Of a DNA stretch of 64,000 bases, positions 34,047 through 43,523 are shown in pieces. Numbering within the stretch: position 1 is the stretch's first letter; every line of letters begins with the position of its first letter. A model generated the notes under the pieces. It did no database searches. It was given only the letters and a program-made list of their open reading frames with translations, and had not been told where the DNA came from. Made by a program: the position numbers and the translations under genes. Origin of the DNA: Lachnospiraceae bacterium (lineage in GTDB: Bacteria > Bacillota > Clostridia > Lachnospirales > Lachnospiraceae); assembly GCA_902363445.1 (NCBI GenBank), contig CABJAB010000002.1:248001-312000 (forward strand), written 5' to 3'.

Positions 34047-35027
34047 TTAACAGTCCTCAAACATAGGTTCAATATGTTCCCTGATCAGTGCTACTCTGTC
34101 CTTGGCCCTGGGAGCGAAAAGAGAAGTGACTGCGGCCACCAGATTTTTCCTTTCGTTGACATAGATCACATTTCCACCGTCTCCGAGGGCGGCGTAGGCA
34201 TGTTCTTTTTCATCGATGATCCACCATAAATAGCCATAAGATAAGTTTCCCCATTTGCTCTGTACTTCGGTACTCTCTTTTATCCACTCAGCCGGCACGA
34301 TCTGTCGGCCGTTCCATACGCCCCCGTTTAAGTATAACTGGCCTATTTTCGCCATATCGGAAGGAGCCAGGGTGAGGCCCCATCCTCCTGTGTTCACTCC
34401 TGTTGGATCTGATACCCAGCCGCTGATCTCTTTGGAGCTGTTGAAAGCGATCTGTTCCTCTTTGCTTTGAAACACAATGGACTTTTCGACCGTGATTCCC
34501 AGCGGTGAAAATAAATATTCCGAGGCAAAGTCAAGTACCGTCTGCCCGGCCGCTCTTGTAAGAATACCAGATAAAATATCCGGTCCGATGACGGGCGTGT
34601 ATCGGAATTTTCCTATTTGTCCCTTTCCGCCCAATAGATCCAGGGTGAATCTTACTGAGTCATTGCTCTTAAAATATTTAATATAGGGCGCAAAATATTT
34701 ATATTTATACGGAGCTGTCATAGTCAGTAAATTTCCTAGGGTGATATCCTGTATAGTGTTTTCTCTCTTTTTGACTGTATAATCCGGAAAAAAATCCAAC
34801 ACCTTTTGGCTGCAGTTTTGTAGATATCCTTTATCCATAGCGATTCCGATCAATATGGAAAGAACACTTTTCGTCACAGAATATATGTGGATCCGGCTGT
34901 CCTTTGTACAGGAGTTAAAATAGTTTTCGTATTGAAGCTGACCGTTTTTTAATACGATTATACCTGCGACTGTAGCATAATCCTGGTATATTCGCTCTTC
35001 CAATTCTGCTGTTTTTATCTGATCCAT
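34047..35027 (-). CDS. Serine hydrolase of the class C beta-lactamase/penicillin-binding fold
   Basis: 326 residues on the minus strand with GGAGGT upstream of the start at 35027. The nucleophile motif SVTK is at 50-53. The second motif, normally YxN, here reads YTP in FRYTPVIGPDIL, and the third (usually HTG/HGG) is GDGGN in ALGDGGNVIYV. It lacks a signal peptide, unlike true beta-lactamases, so it is more likely an esterase or peptidase acting inside the cell or at the membrane. The gene is more AT-rich than most of the window. Its role is unknown; NlpC/P60 lies downstream on the same strand, 108 bases away. Confidence 0.85.
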   Translation of the reverse strand: MDQIKTAELEERIYQDYATVAGIIVLKNGQLQYENYFNSCTKDSRIHIYSVTKSVLSILIGIAMDKGYLQNCSQKVLDFFPDYTVKKRENTIQDITLGNLLTMTAPYKYKYFAPYIKYFKSNDSVRFTLDLLGGKGQIGKFRYTPVIGPDILSGILTRAAGQTVLDFASEYLFSPLGITVEKSIVFQSKEEQIAFNSSKEISGWVSDPTGVNTGGWGLTLAPSDMAKIGQLYLNGGVWNGRQIVPAEWIKESTEVQSKWGNLSYGYLWWIIDEKEHAYAALGDGGNVIYVNERKNLVAAVTSLFAPRAKDRVALIREHIEPMFEDC

Positions 35028-35369
35028 AGAATACGACCTCCGTTTTTTCTTTCATGCTGCCTCATATGCATCGACACTAAGGATAAGCGAATAAGAAATG
35101 ATTTTCAACCTTTTTTCTGTAATTGTTTCTGACGATGTTTTTACACAAATGCTGCATAAATATTCTCTGATAGTTTTTTGCATTTATGAACATTGACTGT
35201 AATTGCTATATATTATTTTGAATTTGCTTATTATCATGTAAAATATCTTGATTTTGCAGACGGTTATGGTATGATATTGATGAGAGATATATTTCATCTG
35301 CCCTTCGACGCCGGATATCATTGATATTAAATACTGTCGGGAGGCAGATATTTATATTGGAGGGATAAT
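35028..35369. other. AT-rich intergenic region between serine hydrolase and carbamate kinase
   Basis: 342 bases, clearly AT-rich, between two divergent genes. It holds the likely carbamate kinase promoter (35248-35275) and the serine hydrolase start signals. No gene or known RNA is apparent. Confidence 0.6.
35248..35275 (+). promoter_or_regulatory. Possible promoter for the carbamate kinase gene
   Basis: TTGATT (35248-35253), 16 bases, then TATGAT (35270-35275), giving a leader of about 90 bases before the ATG at 35370. Confidence 0.45.
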
Positions 35370-36308
35370 ATGAAAAAGAAAAGAATCGTGATCGCCCTTG
35401 GAGGAAATGCACTGGGCAGTACCCTTTCAGAACAGAGAAAGGCCGTAGGGCATACGGCAAAGGTCATCGTAGATTTGATGGACGAGGGATGCGAGGTGAT
35501 CGTCACCCACGGGAACGGTCCCCAGGTGGGAATGATCAGCAACGCCATGGCGGCACTGAGCCGGGAACGGTCGGAACAGCCGAATACCCCGCTTTCTGTT
35601 TGCGTTGCCATGAGCCAGGCGTATATCGGATATGATCTCGAGAATGCTCTCCGCGAGGAGCTGCGGCTGCGAGGATATGATACGCCGGTTACTACCATGA
35701 TGACACAAGTGAGGGTCAATGAAGACGATCCCGCGTTTTTGTCACCTTCTAAACCCATCGGTCATTTCATGACGAAGGAGCAGGCGGAGGAGGCCGAGAA
35801 ACAATACGGATATGTTATGAAAGAGGATGCCGGACGCGGATATCGGAGAGTGGTCGCTTCGCCCCGGCCGGCGGAGATCATTGAGCTGGATGCGATTCGT
35901 TCCCTGGTGGATTCCGGGCATCTTGTCATAGCCTGCGGAGGGGGAGGGATTCCTGTCACGAGATGCGGCACCCGGCTTACCGGAGCCAGCGCCGTGATTG
36001 ACAAGGATTTCGCCAGCTGTCTGCTGGCGGAACAGCTGGATGCGGATTTTCTCATTATTTTGACTGCGGTTGAAAAGGTTGCGATCAATTTTGGAAAATG
36101 GAATGAAACATGGCTGGACAGGATGACCGTCAGGGATGCGGAGCATTATATCCGGGAAGGGCAGTTTGCCCCGGGGTCCATGCTTCCGAAGGTGCAGGCC
36201 GCCGTCGAGTTTGCTTCCTCCCGCCCCGGCCGGATTGCGCTGATCACACTTTTAGAAAAAGCGCGGGATGGCATCTGCGGAACGACCGGCACCCTAATCT
36301 GCCAGTGA
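35370..36308 (+). CDS. arcC: Carbamate kinase
   Basis: 312 residues, the usual size. Amino-acid-kinase fold motifs are VIALGGNALG (phosphate loop), VIVTHGNGPQVGM, the IACGGGGIPV region, and AVIDKDFASCLLAEQLDADFLIILTAVEKVAINFG. It transfers phosphate between carbamoyl phosphate and ADP, making ATP during arginine, citrulline or purine/allantoin breakdown. No arcA or arcB lies nearby. The next gene is a threonine synthase-type PLP enzyme, followed by a LysR regulator gene in the opposite direction; together they may form an amino-acid degradation locus. GGAGGG precedes the ATG. Confidence 0.93.
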   Translation: MKKKRIVIALGGNALGSTLSEQRKAVGHTAKVIVDLMDEGCEVIVTHGNGPQVGMISNAMAALSRERSEQPNTPLSVCVAMSQAYIGYDLENALREELRLRGYDTPVTTMMTQVRVNEDDPAFLSPSKPIGHFMTKEQAEEAEKQYGYVMKEDAGRGYRRVVASPRPAEIIELDAIRSLVDSGHLVIACGGGGIPVTRCGTRLTGASAVIDKDFASCLLAEQLDADFLIILTAVEKVAINFGKWNETWLDRMTVRDAEHYIREGQFAPGSMLPKVQAAVEFASSRPGRIALITLLEKARDGICGTTGTLICQ

Positions 36309-36456
36309 CTTTCATTTAGTTGAACGGTATTTCAGTCATGGTCATATGATTTAGGTTATGACCCATATAAAAAGATGTATTGGCCCGATTTCCGCCGCCG
36401 GTGCTACACTGAGGACAGAGAAGCAATTCAGGCGTACAGAAAAAGGGGGTAAGGAT

Positions 36457-37668
36457 ATGTCGGATTGGAATTGTAAGCTGGTATGCACCGGATGCGGTGC
36501 GGAGTATGATGCGTCGAAAGCGGCGGTCCGCTGTGATAAGTGCGGGGAGACTCTGGAAATCCCATTTGACGGCCGTGGGGAAATACGGAAGGAGGAGCCC
36601 TTCGGCGGAACTCTGTTTGAGCGGTACAGAGAATTTTTTCCTTATTTTGAACGAAACGACGCTTTGAACATGGGAGAAGGATTTACTCCGCTTCTTTCCA
36701 TGCCGAGGCTTTCAGAGGAAACCGGCGCGGGAGAGATTCTGATCAAGAATGAAAGTGTAAATCCCACTTGGTCTTTTAAGGACAGAGGGTCGTCTGCCGG
36801 CATCCGGCGTGCCCTGCAGCTGGGATATCAGAAGGTGGGTACTTTGTCCACCGGGAATATGGCGATTTCCATGGCGGCGTTTGCCAACCGTGCGGGCCTA
36901 AAGGCGTTCATTCTGGTGAATGACCATATTGACGAAGAAAAGCTGAATCCAATTGCTGTCTATGATCCCTGCCTCATTAAAGTGGAGGGAGACTATGCCC
37001 GGCTTTATGACGAGAGCCTTTCCATTGGAGAACGTCACGGAATTTACTTCGTGAATTCCGATGAGCCGTTCCGGATAGAGGGATACCGGACTCTTTCCTT
37101 TGAAGTCTGCGAACAATTAAATTTTGAAGTTCCGGATTACGTTATAGTGCCTACCAGCGCGGGAGGACATTTTCGGGGGATACTGAAAGGTTTCCTGGAT
37201 TTTAAGAAAGCGGGGCTGATCTCTAAGATTCCCGTTATGGTATGTGCCCAGACAGTCGGGTGTGCTACCATTAACAACGCGTATGAAAAAGGACTTGATA
37301 AAATTGTACGCACCCAGAATCCAGATACTATCGCTCATTCCATCGAAAACGCGTTTCCTCCCAGCGGAAACGCTGTGCTGAGATGTCTGAAGGAGTATGG
37401 AGGAAAGACTGTGTCGGTGACGGATGAGGAGCTTTTGGAAGCACAGAGGACTTTGTGCCGGAACGGCCTTTTTGTTCAGCCGGGTTCTGCAGCATCCTAT
37501 GCCGCCGTGCGGAAAATGGGGCGGCAGGGAATGCTTAAAGGAAATGAGCGGATTGTCTGTGTGACCACATCTACGGGCCTCAAATATACCTCTATTTTGT
37601 CGCGGCATAAATTAGTGTGTTATAATACGAAATTAGAAGAGCTGGATGATTTTATTGCAGGATTATGA
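36457..37668 (+). CDS. thrC: Threonine synthase-like PLP enzyme with N-terminal zinc ribbon
   Basis: 403 residues from ATG 36457, which has GGGGGTAAGG upstream; the frame is open 33 codons further but without a ribosome site. A zinc ribbon (Cys10, 13, 26, 29) precedes the fold-type II domain with PLP-binding Lys108 in NPTWSFKDRGSSAG, LSTGNMAISMAA and the PTSAGGHFRGI phosphate cup. It resembles archaeal and clostridial threonine synthases, which convert O-phosphohomoserine to threonine. Placement after carbamate kinase and away from hom/thrB leaves open a catabolic lyase role (threonine, or 2,3-diaminopropionate). Its end overlaps the convergent LysR gene by 6 bases. Confidence 0.82.
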   Translation: MSDWNCKLVCTGCGAEYDASKAAVRCDKCGETLEIPFDGRGEIRKEEPFGGTLFERYREFFPYFERNDALNMGEGFTPLLSMPRLSEETGAGEILIKNESVNPTWSFKDRGSSAGIRRALQLGYQKVGTLSTGNMAISMAAFANRAGLKAFILVNDHIDEEKLNPIAVYDPCLIKVEGDYARLYDESLSIGERHGIYFVNSDEPFRIEGYRTLSFEVCEQLNFEVPDYVIVPTSAGGHFRGILKGFLDFKKAGLISKIPVMVCAQTVGCATINNAYEKGLDKIVRTQNPDTIAHSIENAFPPSGNAVLRCLKEYGGKTVSVTDEELLEAQRTLCRNGLFVQPGSAASYAAVRKMGRQGMLKGNERIVCVTTSTGLKYTSILSRHKLVCYNTKLEELDDFIAGL

Positions 37669-38610
37669 TTGATTGGACGGAATTAAAAATTTTAAGAACG
37701 CGGCTGCCGCGCGGGGCAGATAACGGTCGTTCTGGTAGGTGAGATAAATCCCCCGTTTTGCAGATGGGTCGAGTAGCTTGAAGAATACAAGGCGATCGGT
37801 TTCCGGCACATAGTGCAGGATGGAGTCCCTTATAAAGGTTATGCCCATCTGCGAAGCCGCGCAATGATAAGCGGTCATCATCTGATCCAGATACATGCTG
37901 ACAGTGGGGGAGATGCCTGCCCGTCCGAACATATCGGAAGCTCTCTGATACATATCATTGCCGCGGCGAAGAAGAATGAAGGACTCATTTTCAAACGCTT
38001 TCAGGGAGACGCCGGGGCAATTCTCCGAGAGATGCCTTCCGTTTCGGATATCGGTATGAGAAAGGCTTTTTTCGGCCAGCAGCTCTGCGGATTTGAGACA
38101 GGAGGGGACTGCCAGGATTATGGATTCTGAGGCGTAAGTCCGGCAGAGGAACCCGGGCTCCTCACAGGTCAGGTTGTCCAGGGAAAAATCCAGAGAGGAA
38201 TCCTTTAAAAGTTCCAGGATCTCAGGGGAGGAACCTTCTGTAAGCTGGACCTTCAGGCCGGGATATGAGGCAGAGAAAGAATGGATGACTGGTGGCAGGA
38301 TGTAGGTACAGAAATAGGTGGCGGCGCCGAGCCGCACTGTGCCTGTCTGGAGGCTTGACAGGTCGTGAAAATAAGCCTCCATATCGGATTCAATGTCCAT
38401 GATCTTACGGGTGGATTGAATATAGAACTTTCCGGCTTCTGTGAGGCGGATGGGTTTGGCGCTTCGGTCAAACAGCGGCAGCCCGATTTCGTTCTCCAGC
38501 TTTTTGACGATGGCGCTCAGGGCAGGCTGAGAAATAAACAGCTTTTCAGCCGCCTTTGAAAAGCTTTTTTCCCGGTATATCTCATAAACATAGTACATTT
38601 CTTTTTTCAT
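37663..38610 (-). CDS. LysR-family transcriptional regulator
   Basis: 315 residues on the minus strand after an AGGAGG site. The N-terminal winged helix (about 1-60) reads YEIYREKSFSKAAEKLFISQPALSAIVKKLENEIGLPLFDRS, followed by the periplasmic-binding-like effector domain (TVRLGAATYFCTYILPPVI onwards). It converges on the threonine synthase gene and is divergent from the marR operon. A role in controlling the arcC-thrC pair is suggested by position only. It resembles CysL/YwbI-type regulators in size, and its effector is unknown. Confidence 0.92.
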   Translation of the reverse strand: MKKEMYYVYEIYREKSFSKAAEKLFISQPALSAIVKKLENEIGLPLFDRSAKPIRLTEAGKFYIQSTRKIMDIESDMEAYFHDLSSLQTGTVRLGAATYFCTYILPPVIHSFSASYPGLKVQLTEGSSPEILELLKDSSLDFSLDNLTCEEPGFLCRTYASESIILAVPSCLKSAELLAEKSLSHTDIRNGRHLSENCPGVSLKAFENESFILLRRGNDMYQRASDMFGRAGISPTVSMYLDQMMTAYHCAASQMGITFIRDSILHYVPETDRLVFFKLLDPSAKRGIYLTYQNDRYLPRAAAAFLKFLIPSNQS

Positions 38611-38783
38611 GGGAGGTTCCTCCTAAAAATCCTTGATAAGATAAGTATAGAGCAGAAATTTCTAAAATAAAAGAAACTTCAAAACACTTTCTGAGATTAT
38701 TTCCTATGGTCCATTAATATAGGCCCTGCGGACAGATACACGTTGTACGTCAAGACAGAATTCTTAAGAAATCATAAACAGTA

Positions 38784-38811
38784 TTGACTTTCAAAGAATT
38801 TGAACTATAAT
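38784..38811 (+). promoter_or_regulatory. Promoter for the marR-ABC exporter operon
   Basis: TTGACT (38784-38789), 16 bases, then TATAAT (38806-38811), 76 bases before the TTG start of the MarR gene. Confidence 0.65.
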
Positions 38812-38821
38812 AAATGTTTGT

Positions 38822-38846
38822 CATTGTTAATAGTTTACATTGTTAA
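38822..38846 (+). repeat. Direct repeat CATTGTTAA, likely MarR operator
   Basis: CATTGTTAA at 38822-38830 and again at 38838-38846, 16 bases apart, just downstream of the -10 box. This is the place where an autoregulating MarR protein would block transcription. Confidence 0.5.
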
Positions 38847-38886
38847 TTATATTTGCTTGGACGGCATACAGATAGGAAGTGAGAAA

Positions 38887-39408
38887 TTGGAAAACAATAG
38901 GGAAAGGGAGGCCTCAGAACGAAGGGCCGGAGAGGAATCGGTTGCTCAGATGGGAAGAATGTTTTTTGAGCAGATTGAACGCTTTCATCGTTTTTCCTGT
39001 TTGCAGGAGATGTCCCTGAAGCTTAAGCCCAGCGAGATGATGATGATGATCCATGTGGACCGTATGGCGGAGGTATCCGCTCATAAAGAGGGAGCGAAGC
39101 CCTCTGATCTGACGGGAGGAGGCTTTATCAGCAAGCCGGCTGTTTCCAGGATGCTCGGGAACCTGGAAGAAAAAGGATATCTCGAACGGACAGCATCCAA
39201 ACATGACCGGCGGGTAGTGTTCGTAAAACTAACAGAGCTGGGAAGAAGGTGCCTGGAGGAGGAGCGGATGTATCGTGATCAGATGGCAGAACAGATTTTT
39301 GAGCGGATGGGCCAAGAAAAAATGATGATGCTTCTGAATCTGTCGGAAGAGCTTTTCGATTATGCAGAGGAAGAGGTAGAAAGACGCAAGGCATCTTTTA
39401 CAGAATAA
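38887..39408 (+). CDS. MarR-family transcriptional regulator
   Basis: 173 residues from TTG 38887, which follows AGGAAGTGAG; the frame is open back to 38800 but that part covers the promoter. The winged-helix core is LKPSEMMMMIHVDRMAEVS, then SKPAVSRMLGNLEEKGYLERTASKHDRRVVFVKLTELG. MarR proteins repress a neighbouring exporter until a small molecule is bound. Here two ABC exporter half-transporters follow after 24 bases, so this is the probable repressor of the operon, with operator-like repeats at 38822-38846. The inducing compound is unknown. Confidence 0.88.
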   Translation: MENNREREASERRAGEESVAQMGRMFFEQIERFHRFSCLQEMSLKLKPSEMMMMIHVDRMAEVSAHKEGAKPSDLTGGGFISKPAVSRMLGNLEEKGYLERTASKHDRRVVFVKLTELGRRCLEEERMYRDQMAEQIFERMGQEKMMMLLNLSEELFDYAEEEVERRKASFTE

Positions 39409-39432
39409 GACATCAGAAGGAGAATATGTATT

Positions 39433-41658
39433 ATGACTAAAATATTGAAATACCTCAGAAAGTCGGCGGGCTGGGTGCTGTTGATCCTGGCGCTTTTAGG
39501 CCTGCAGGCGTTCTGCGATCTGTCGCTGCCGGCGTATACGTCCGATATTGTGGACGTGGGAATACAGCAGGGAGGAATCAGCCATGTGTCGCCGGAGGTC
39601 ATCCGCCAATCGGAAATGGAAAAACTTCTGCGGTTTATGGATGAAGAAGAACGGGAAGCGGCAGAAGCTTCCTACACTCGCATTTCCAAAGAGAGCCTGA
39701 CAGAAGAAGGGTTTAACAAATATGCGAAGAAGTATCCGGAGCTTCGCAGTCAGGATCTTCTTTTGAGAAACGAAATGGAAAAGGACGACCTGGAGACTCT
39801 GGACAGCATCATGGGAGGGCCGGTTGTCTCACTCTTGATGGCAGAAAAGAACGGAATGGATGTGTCGGCCCTGCCGGAAGAAGCGGTCTCCCAGATAAGA
39901 GGTGAGATGGATAAGCAGGTGGCGGTCCTTTCAGATTCTATTATGGATCAGATGGGGATTACTTACGTGAAGGCGGAGTATCAGGCCGTCGGAATAAATA
40001 TCAACAAGCTTCAGACCGATTATTTATGGTCAGCGGGGCTTCAAATGCTTGGGATTGCCCTGCTGAGCATGGCGGCCAGCGTACTGGTCTGTCTGATCGC
40101 TTCAAGAGTAGCCGCTTCAGTCGGCATGAGACTGAGAGGACAGGTGTTTTCGAAGGTGGTTTCCTTTTCCAACGCGGAGATGGATAAATTCTCCACCTCT
40201 TCTCTGATCACGAGAAGTACAAACGACATTCAGCAGGTACAGCTGGTGGTAGTGCTGCTTCTGCGAATGGTCCTCTATGCTCCGATCATCGGTATCGGAG
40301 GCTTGGTGAGAGTGCTCCGCACTAATACCTCCATGGCGTGGATCATCGCGGTTGCAGTAGCGGCGGTCAGCTGCCTGGTAGCAGTCCTCATGGTCGTGGC
40401 AATGCCGAAGTTCCAAAAGATGCAGAAACTGGTTGACCGCCTGAACCTGGTGACCAGAGAAATCTTGACCGGTCTTCCCGTCATCCGGGCGTTCAGCCGT
40501 GAGAAGCATGAAGAGAAGCGGTTTGACGATGCCAACCGGAATCTGACCAGGACGATGCTGTTCACCAACCGGTGTATGACATTCATGATGCCGGCTATGA
40601 TGCTGATCATGAACGGCATCACGGTACTGATTATCTGGACCGGGGCGCACGGCATTGACAGCGGGAACATCCAGGTAGGCGATATGATGGCATTTATTAC
40701 TTACACCATGCAGATCATCATGGCGTTCCTGATGATCACTATGATATCCATCATGCTGCCGAGGGCCAGTGTTGCGGCGCACAGGATTGACGAGATACTC
40801 GTGACAGAGACTTCCATAAAAGAGAAGAAATCCCCTGTGAGCCTGCCAAAGGATAAAAAGGGCGTAGTGGCATTCAAACATGTTTCTTTCCGATATCCGG
40901 GAGCAGAAAATGATGTACTCCACGATATTGACTTTGTAGCAAAGCCGGGTGAGACGACGGCGTTCATCGGCAGCACCGGAAGCGGAAAGTCCACTCTGGT
41001 GAATCTGCTTCCCCGTCTCTATGACGTGACGGAAGGCGCCATTACCTTGGACGGGGTTGATATCCGGGATCTGTCAGAGAAAGAACTGCGCGGTCAGATT
41101 GGATTCGTTCCTCAGAAAGGAGTTTTATTTTCCGGAACCATCGCCTCCAATCTGAGGTTTGGACAGAAGGATGCCACCGACGAAGAGATCCAGAAGGCGG
41201 CAGAGATTGCCCAGGCTTCCGATTTTATAGAAGAAAAACCGGATAAATACGACAGTCATATCGCCCAGGGAGGAGCCAATGTGTCCGGCGGACAGAAGCA
41301 GCGTCTTTCCATTGCGCGGGCTGTGGCAAAGAAGCCGCCGGTATATGTGTTTGACGACAGCTTTTCCGCACTGGACTTTAAGACGGATACGGCTCTCAGA
41401 AGGGCTCTAAAGGAGCAGGTGTCTGACAGCACTATGCTGATCGTAGCCCAGCGTGTCAGCACGATTCTCCATGCGGAGCAGATTATTGTTCTGGACGAGG
41501 GGAGAATAGTAGGAAAAGGCACCCATGAAGAGCTGCTTAAGACGAATGAAATATACCGGCAGATCGCCCAGTCCCAGCTGTCAGAGGCAGAGCTTTCGGG
41601 AACGGATGGAAGCTCTGGCAGTGAAAACCTGGAAAAGGAGGTTGCAGACAATGAGTAA
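39433..41658 (+). CDS. ABC exporter half-transporter, degenerate ATPase site subunit
   Basis: 741 residues with a type IV ABC exporter fold. TM1 is about 14-33, then an unusual ~150-residue external, charged insert (about 45-195), TM2 about 203-225 and the remaining four segments to about 445. The ATPase domain has Walker A GSTGSGKS (513-520), signature VSGGQ (617-621) and Walker B VYVFDD. The catalytic Glu is Asp642 and the switch His is Gln673 (VAQRVST). Such loss in one partner is the rule for heterodimeric exporters of the TM287/288 and BmrCD kind. It overlaps the next gene by 8 bases and pairs with it. The substrate is unknown; the MarR context suggests drugs or metabolites. Confidence 0.93.
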   Translation: MTKILKYLRKSAGWVLLILALLGLQAFCDLSLPAYTSDIVDVGIQQGGISHVSPEVIRQSEMEKLLRFMDEEEREAAEASYTRISKESLTEEGFNKYAKKYPELRSQDLLLRNEMEKDDLETLDSIMGGPVVSLLMAEKNGMDVSALPEEAVSQIRGEMDKQVAVLSDSIMDQMGITYVKAEYQAVGININKLQTDYLWSAGLQMLGIALLSMAASVLVCLIASRVAASVGMRLRGQVFSKVVSFSNAEMDKFSTSSLITRSTNDIQQVQLVVVLLLRMVLYAPIIGIGGLVRVLRTNTSMAWIIAVAVAAVSCLVAVLMVVAMPKFQKMQKLVDRLNLVTREILTGLPVIRAFSREKHEEKRFDDANRNLTRTMLFTNRCMTFMMPAMMLIMNGITVLIIWTGAHGIDSGNIQVGDMMAFITYTMQIIMAFLMITMISIMLPRASVAAHRIDEILVTETSIKEKKSPVSLPKDKKGVVAFKHVSFRYPGAENDVLHDIDFVAKPGETTAFIGSTGSGKSTLVNLLPRLYDVTEGAITLDGVDIRDLSEKELRGQIGFVPQKGVLFSGTIASNLRFGQKDATDEEIQKAAEIAQASDFIEEKPDKYDSHIAQGGANVSGGQKQRLSIARAVAKKPPVYVFDDSFSALDFKTDTALRRALKEQVSDSTMLIVAQRVSTILHAEQIIVLDEGRIVGKGTHEELLKTNEIYRQIAQSQLSEAELSGTDGSSGSENLEKEVADNE

Positions 41659-43504
41659 TGAGACAGGAAAGAATCCGGGAAAAATGCGTATGGGCGGCCG
41701 TATGGGACGCGGTCCCGTGGGCTCAGGTGAGAAAGCAAAAGACTTTAAAAAGACCATGAAAAAGCTTCTGGCTTACATGGGACGTTATAAATGGGGGATT
41801 TTGACGGTGCTCATCTTTGCCGTCGGCAGTACTATATTCACCGTAATCGGGCCGAAGATCTTAGGAAAAGCAACGACGAAGATATTCAATGGCCTAACTG
41901 GGAAGCTGAGCGGAGGAGCCGGAATTGACTTCGCCGGCATCGGAAGGATTCTTCTGATCCTGCTTGGATTATATGTGATCAGCGCCTTTTTCAGCTTTAT
42001 CCAGGGCCTGGTGATGACCTCCATTTCGCAGAAGGTCAGCTTTCGGATGAGGCGGGAGATGTCTGAGAAGATTAATCGCCTGCCCATGAATTATTATGAT
42101 ACAAGGACTCACGGCGAGGTGCTTTCCCGAGTGACGAATGATGTCGATACACTTGGGCAGAGCCTGAACCAGAGTATTACGCAGCTTATCACATCAGTGG
42201 CGACTATTATCGGCGTCCTGGTCATGATGCTCAGCATAAGTCCGCTCATGACCATCATCGCACTGCTGATCCTTCCCATTTCCATGCTGCTGATTTCCTT
42301 CATTGTGAAGCATTCACAGAAGTTCTTCAGCCAGCAGCAGGAATATTTGGGCCATGTGAACGGGCAGGTGGAAGAAACCTACGGCGGCCATACGGTAGTG
42401 AAGGTGTTCAACCGGGAAGAGGCTGTCCTGGAAGAATTTAACGATACCAATGAAACCTTGTACCAATCGGCATGGAAGTCCCAGTTCTTTTCAGGGATGA
42501 TGCAGCCGATCATGCAGTTTGTGGGGAATCTGGGATACGTGGCCGTGGCTATCGTGGGCGGTTTTCTGACCATCCGCGGGACCATAGAAGTCGGCGATAT
42601 TCAGTCCTTTATTCAGTATGTGAGGACCTTCACGCAGCCGATCACTCAGATCGCTCAGGTATCCAACCTGCTCCAGTCGACGGCAGCGGCGGCAGAGCGT
42701 GTCTTTGAATTTCTTGAAGAGGAGGAAGAGGATCAGATTGTGGAGAATCCCGTATCCATCGAAGGGATTGAGGGAAATGTAACCTTTGACCATGTGAAAT
42801 TCGGCTATCGTCCCGACAAGATCATCATAGGAGATTTCAGCGCGGAGATATCCGCAGGCAGAAAGATCGCCATCGTCGGACCTACCGGTGCGGGGAAGAC
42901 AACGCTTGTTAAACTGCTCATGCGTTTTTATGATGTGAGCGGCGGCTCCATAAAGATAGACGGTCATGATATCCGTTCTTTTAACAGAAGCGAGCTCCGG
43001 GAGCTTTTCGGAATGGTCCTCCAGGATACCTGGCTGTTTAAAGGCTCCATTATGGAAAATATCCGGTACGGGAATCTGGATGCCACTGACGAAGAGGTCA
43101 TAGCCGCAGCTAAGGCAGCTCACGCTCATCATTTCATTTCCACACTGCCGGAAGGGTATAATATGGAGCTGAACGAGGAGGCAAACAATGTCTCCCAGGG
43201 GCAGAAGCAGCTGCTGACCATAGCGCGGGCCATCCTTGCGGATAATAAGATACTGATCTTAGACGAAGCCACCAGTTCCGTGGATACGAGAACGGAAGAG
43301 AGAATTCAGAAAGCCATGGACAATTTGATGAAGGGGCGTACCAGCTTCATCATCGCCCACCGGCTTTCCACCATCCGCGATGCCGATCTGATCCTCGTCA
43401 TGAAGGACGGGGACATCATCGAGCAGGGTACCCACGAAGAGCTGCTGGCGAAGAAAGGATTCTACGCGGATCTTTACAACAGCCAGTTTGAGAAGACTGC
43501 GTAA
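41651..43504 (+). CDS. ABC exporter half-transporter, catalytically intact subunit
   Basis: 617 residues from ATG 41651, inside the last codons of the preceding gene. A Gly/Arg/Met-rich N-terminal tail (MRMGGRMGRGPVG) precedes six membrane segments. The ATPase domain has Walker A GPTGAGKTT, signature VSQGQ, Walker B ILILDE with the catalytic Glu, and the switch His in IIAHRLST. It complements the degenerate sites of the partner, so the two should form one heterodimeric exporter. The frame upstream of 41651 belongs to the overlap and is not coding in this phase. Confidence 0.94.
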   Translation: MSNETGKNPGKMRMGGRMGRGPVGSGEKAKDFKKTMKKLLAYMGRYKWGILTVLIFAVGSTIFTVIGPKILGKATTKIFNGLTGKLSGGAGIDFAGIGRILLILLGLYVISAFFSFIQGLVMTSISQKVSFRMRREMSEKINRLPMNYYDTRTHGEVLSRVTNDVDTLGQSLNQSITQLITSVATIIGVLVMMLSISPLMTIIALLILPISMLLISFIVKHSQKFFSQQQEYLGHVNGQVEETYGGHTVVKVFNREEAVLEEFNDTNETLYQSAWKSQFFSGMMQPIMQFVGNLGYVAVAIVGGFLTIRGTIEVGDIQSFIQYVRTFTQPITQIAQVSNLLQSTAAAAERVFEFLEEEEEDQIVENPVSIEGIEGNVTFDHVKFGYRPDKIIIGDFSAEISAGRKIAIVGPTGAGKTTLVKLLMRFYDVSGGSIKIDGHDIRSFNRSELRELFGMVLQDTWLFKGSIMENIRYGNLDATDEEVIAAAKAAHAHHFISTLPEGYNMELNEEANNVSQGQKQLLTIARAILADNKILILDEATSSVDTRTEERIQKAMDNLMKGRTSFIIAHRLSTIRDADLILVMKDGDIIEQGTHEELLAKKGFYADLYNSQFEKTA

Positions 43505-43523
43505 AGCGCCGCATCTTGTTCGG

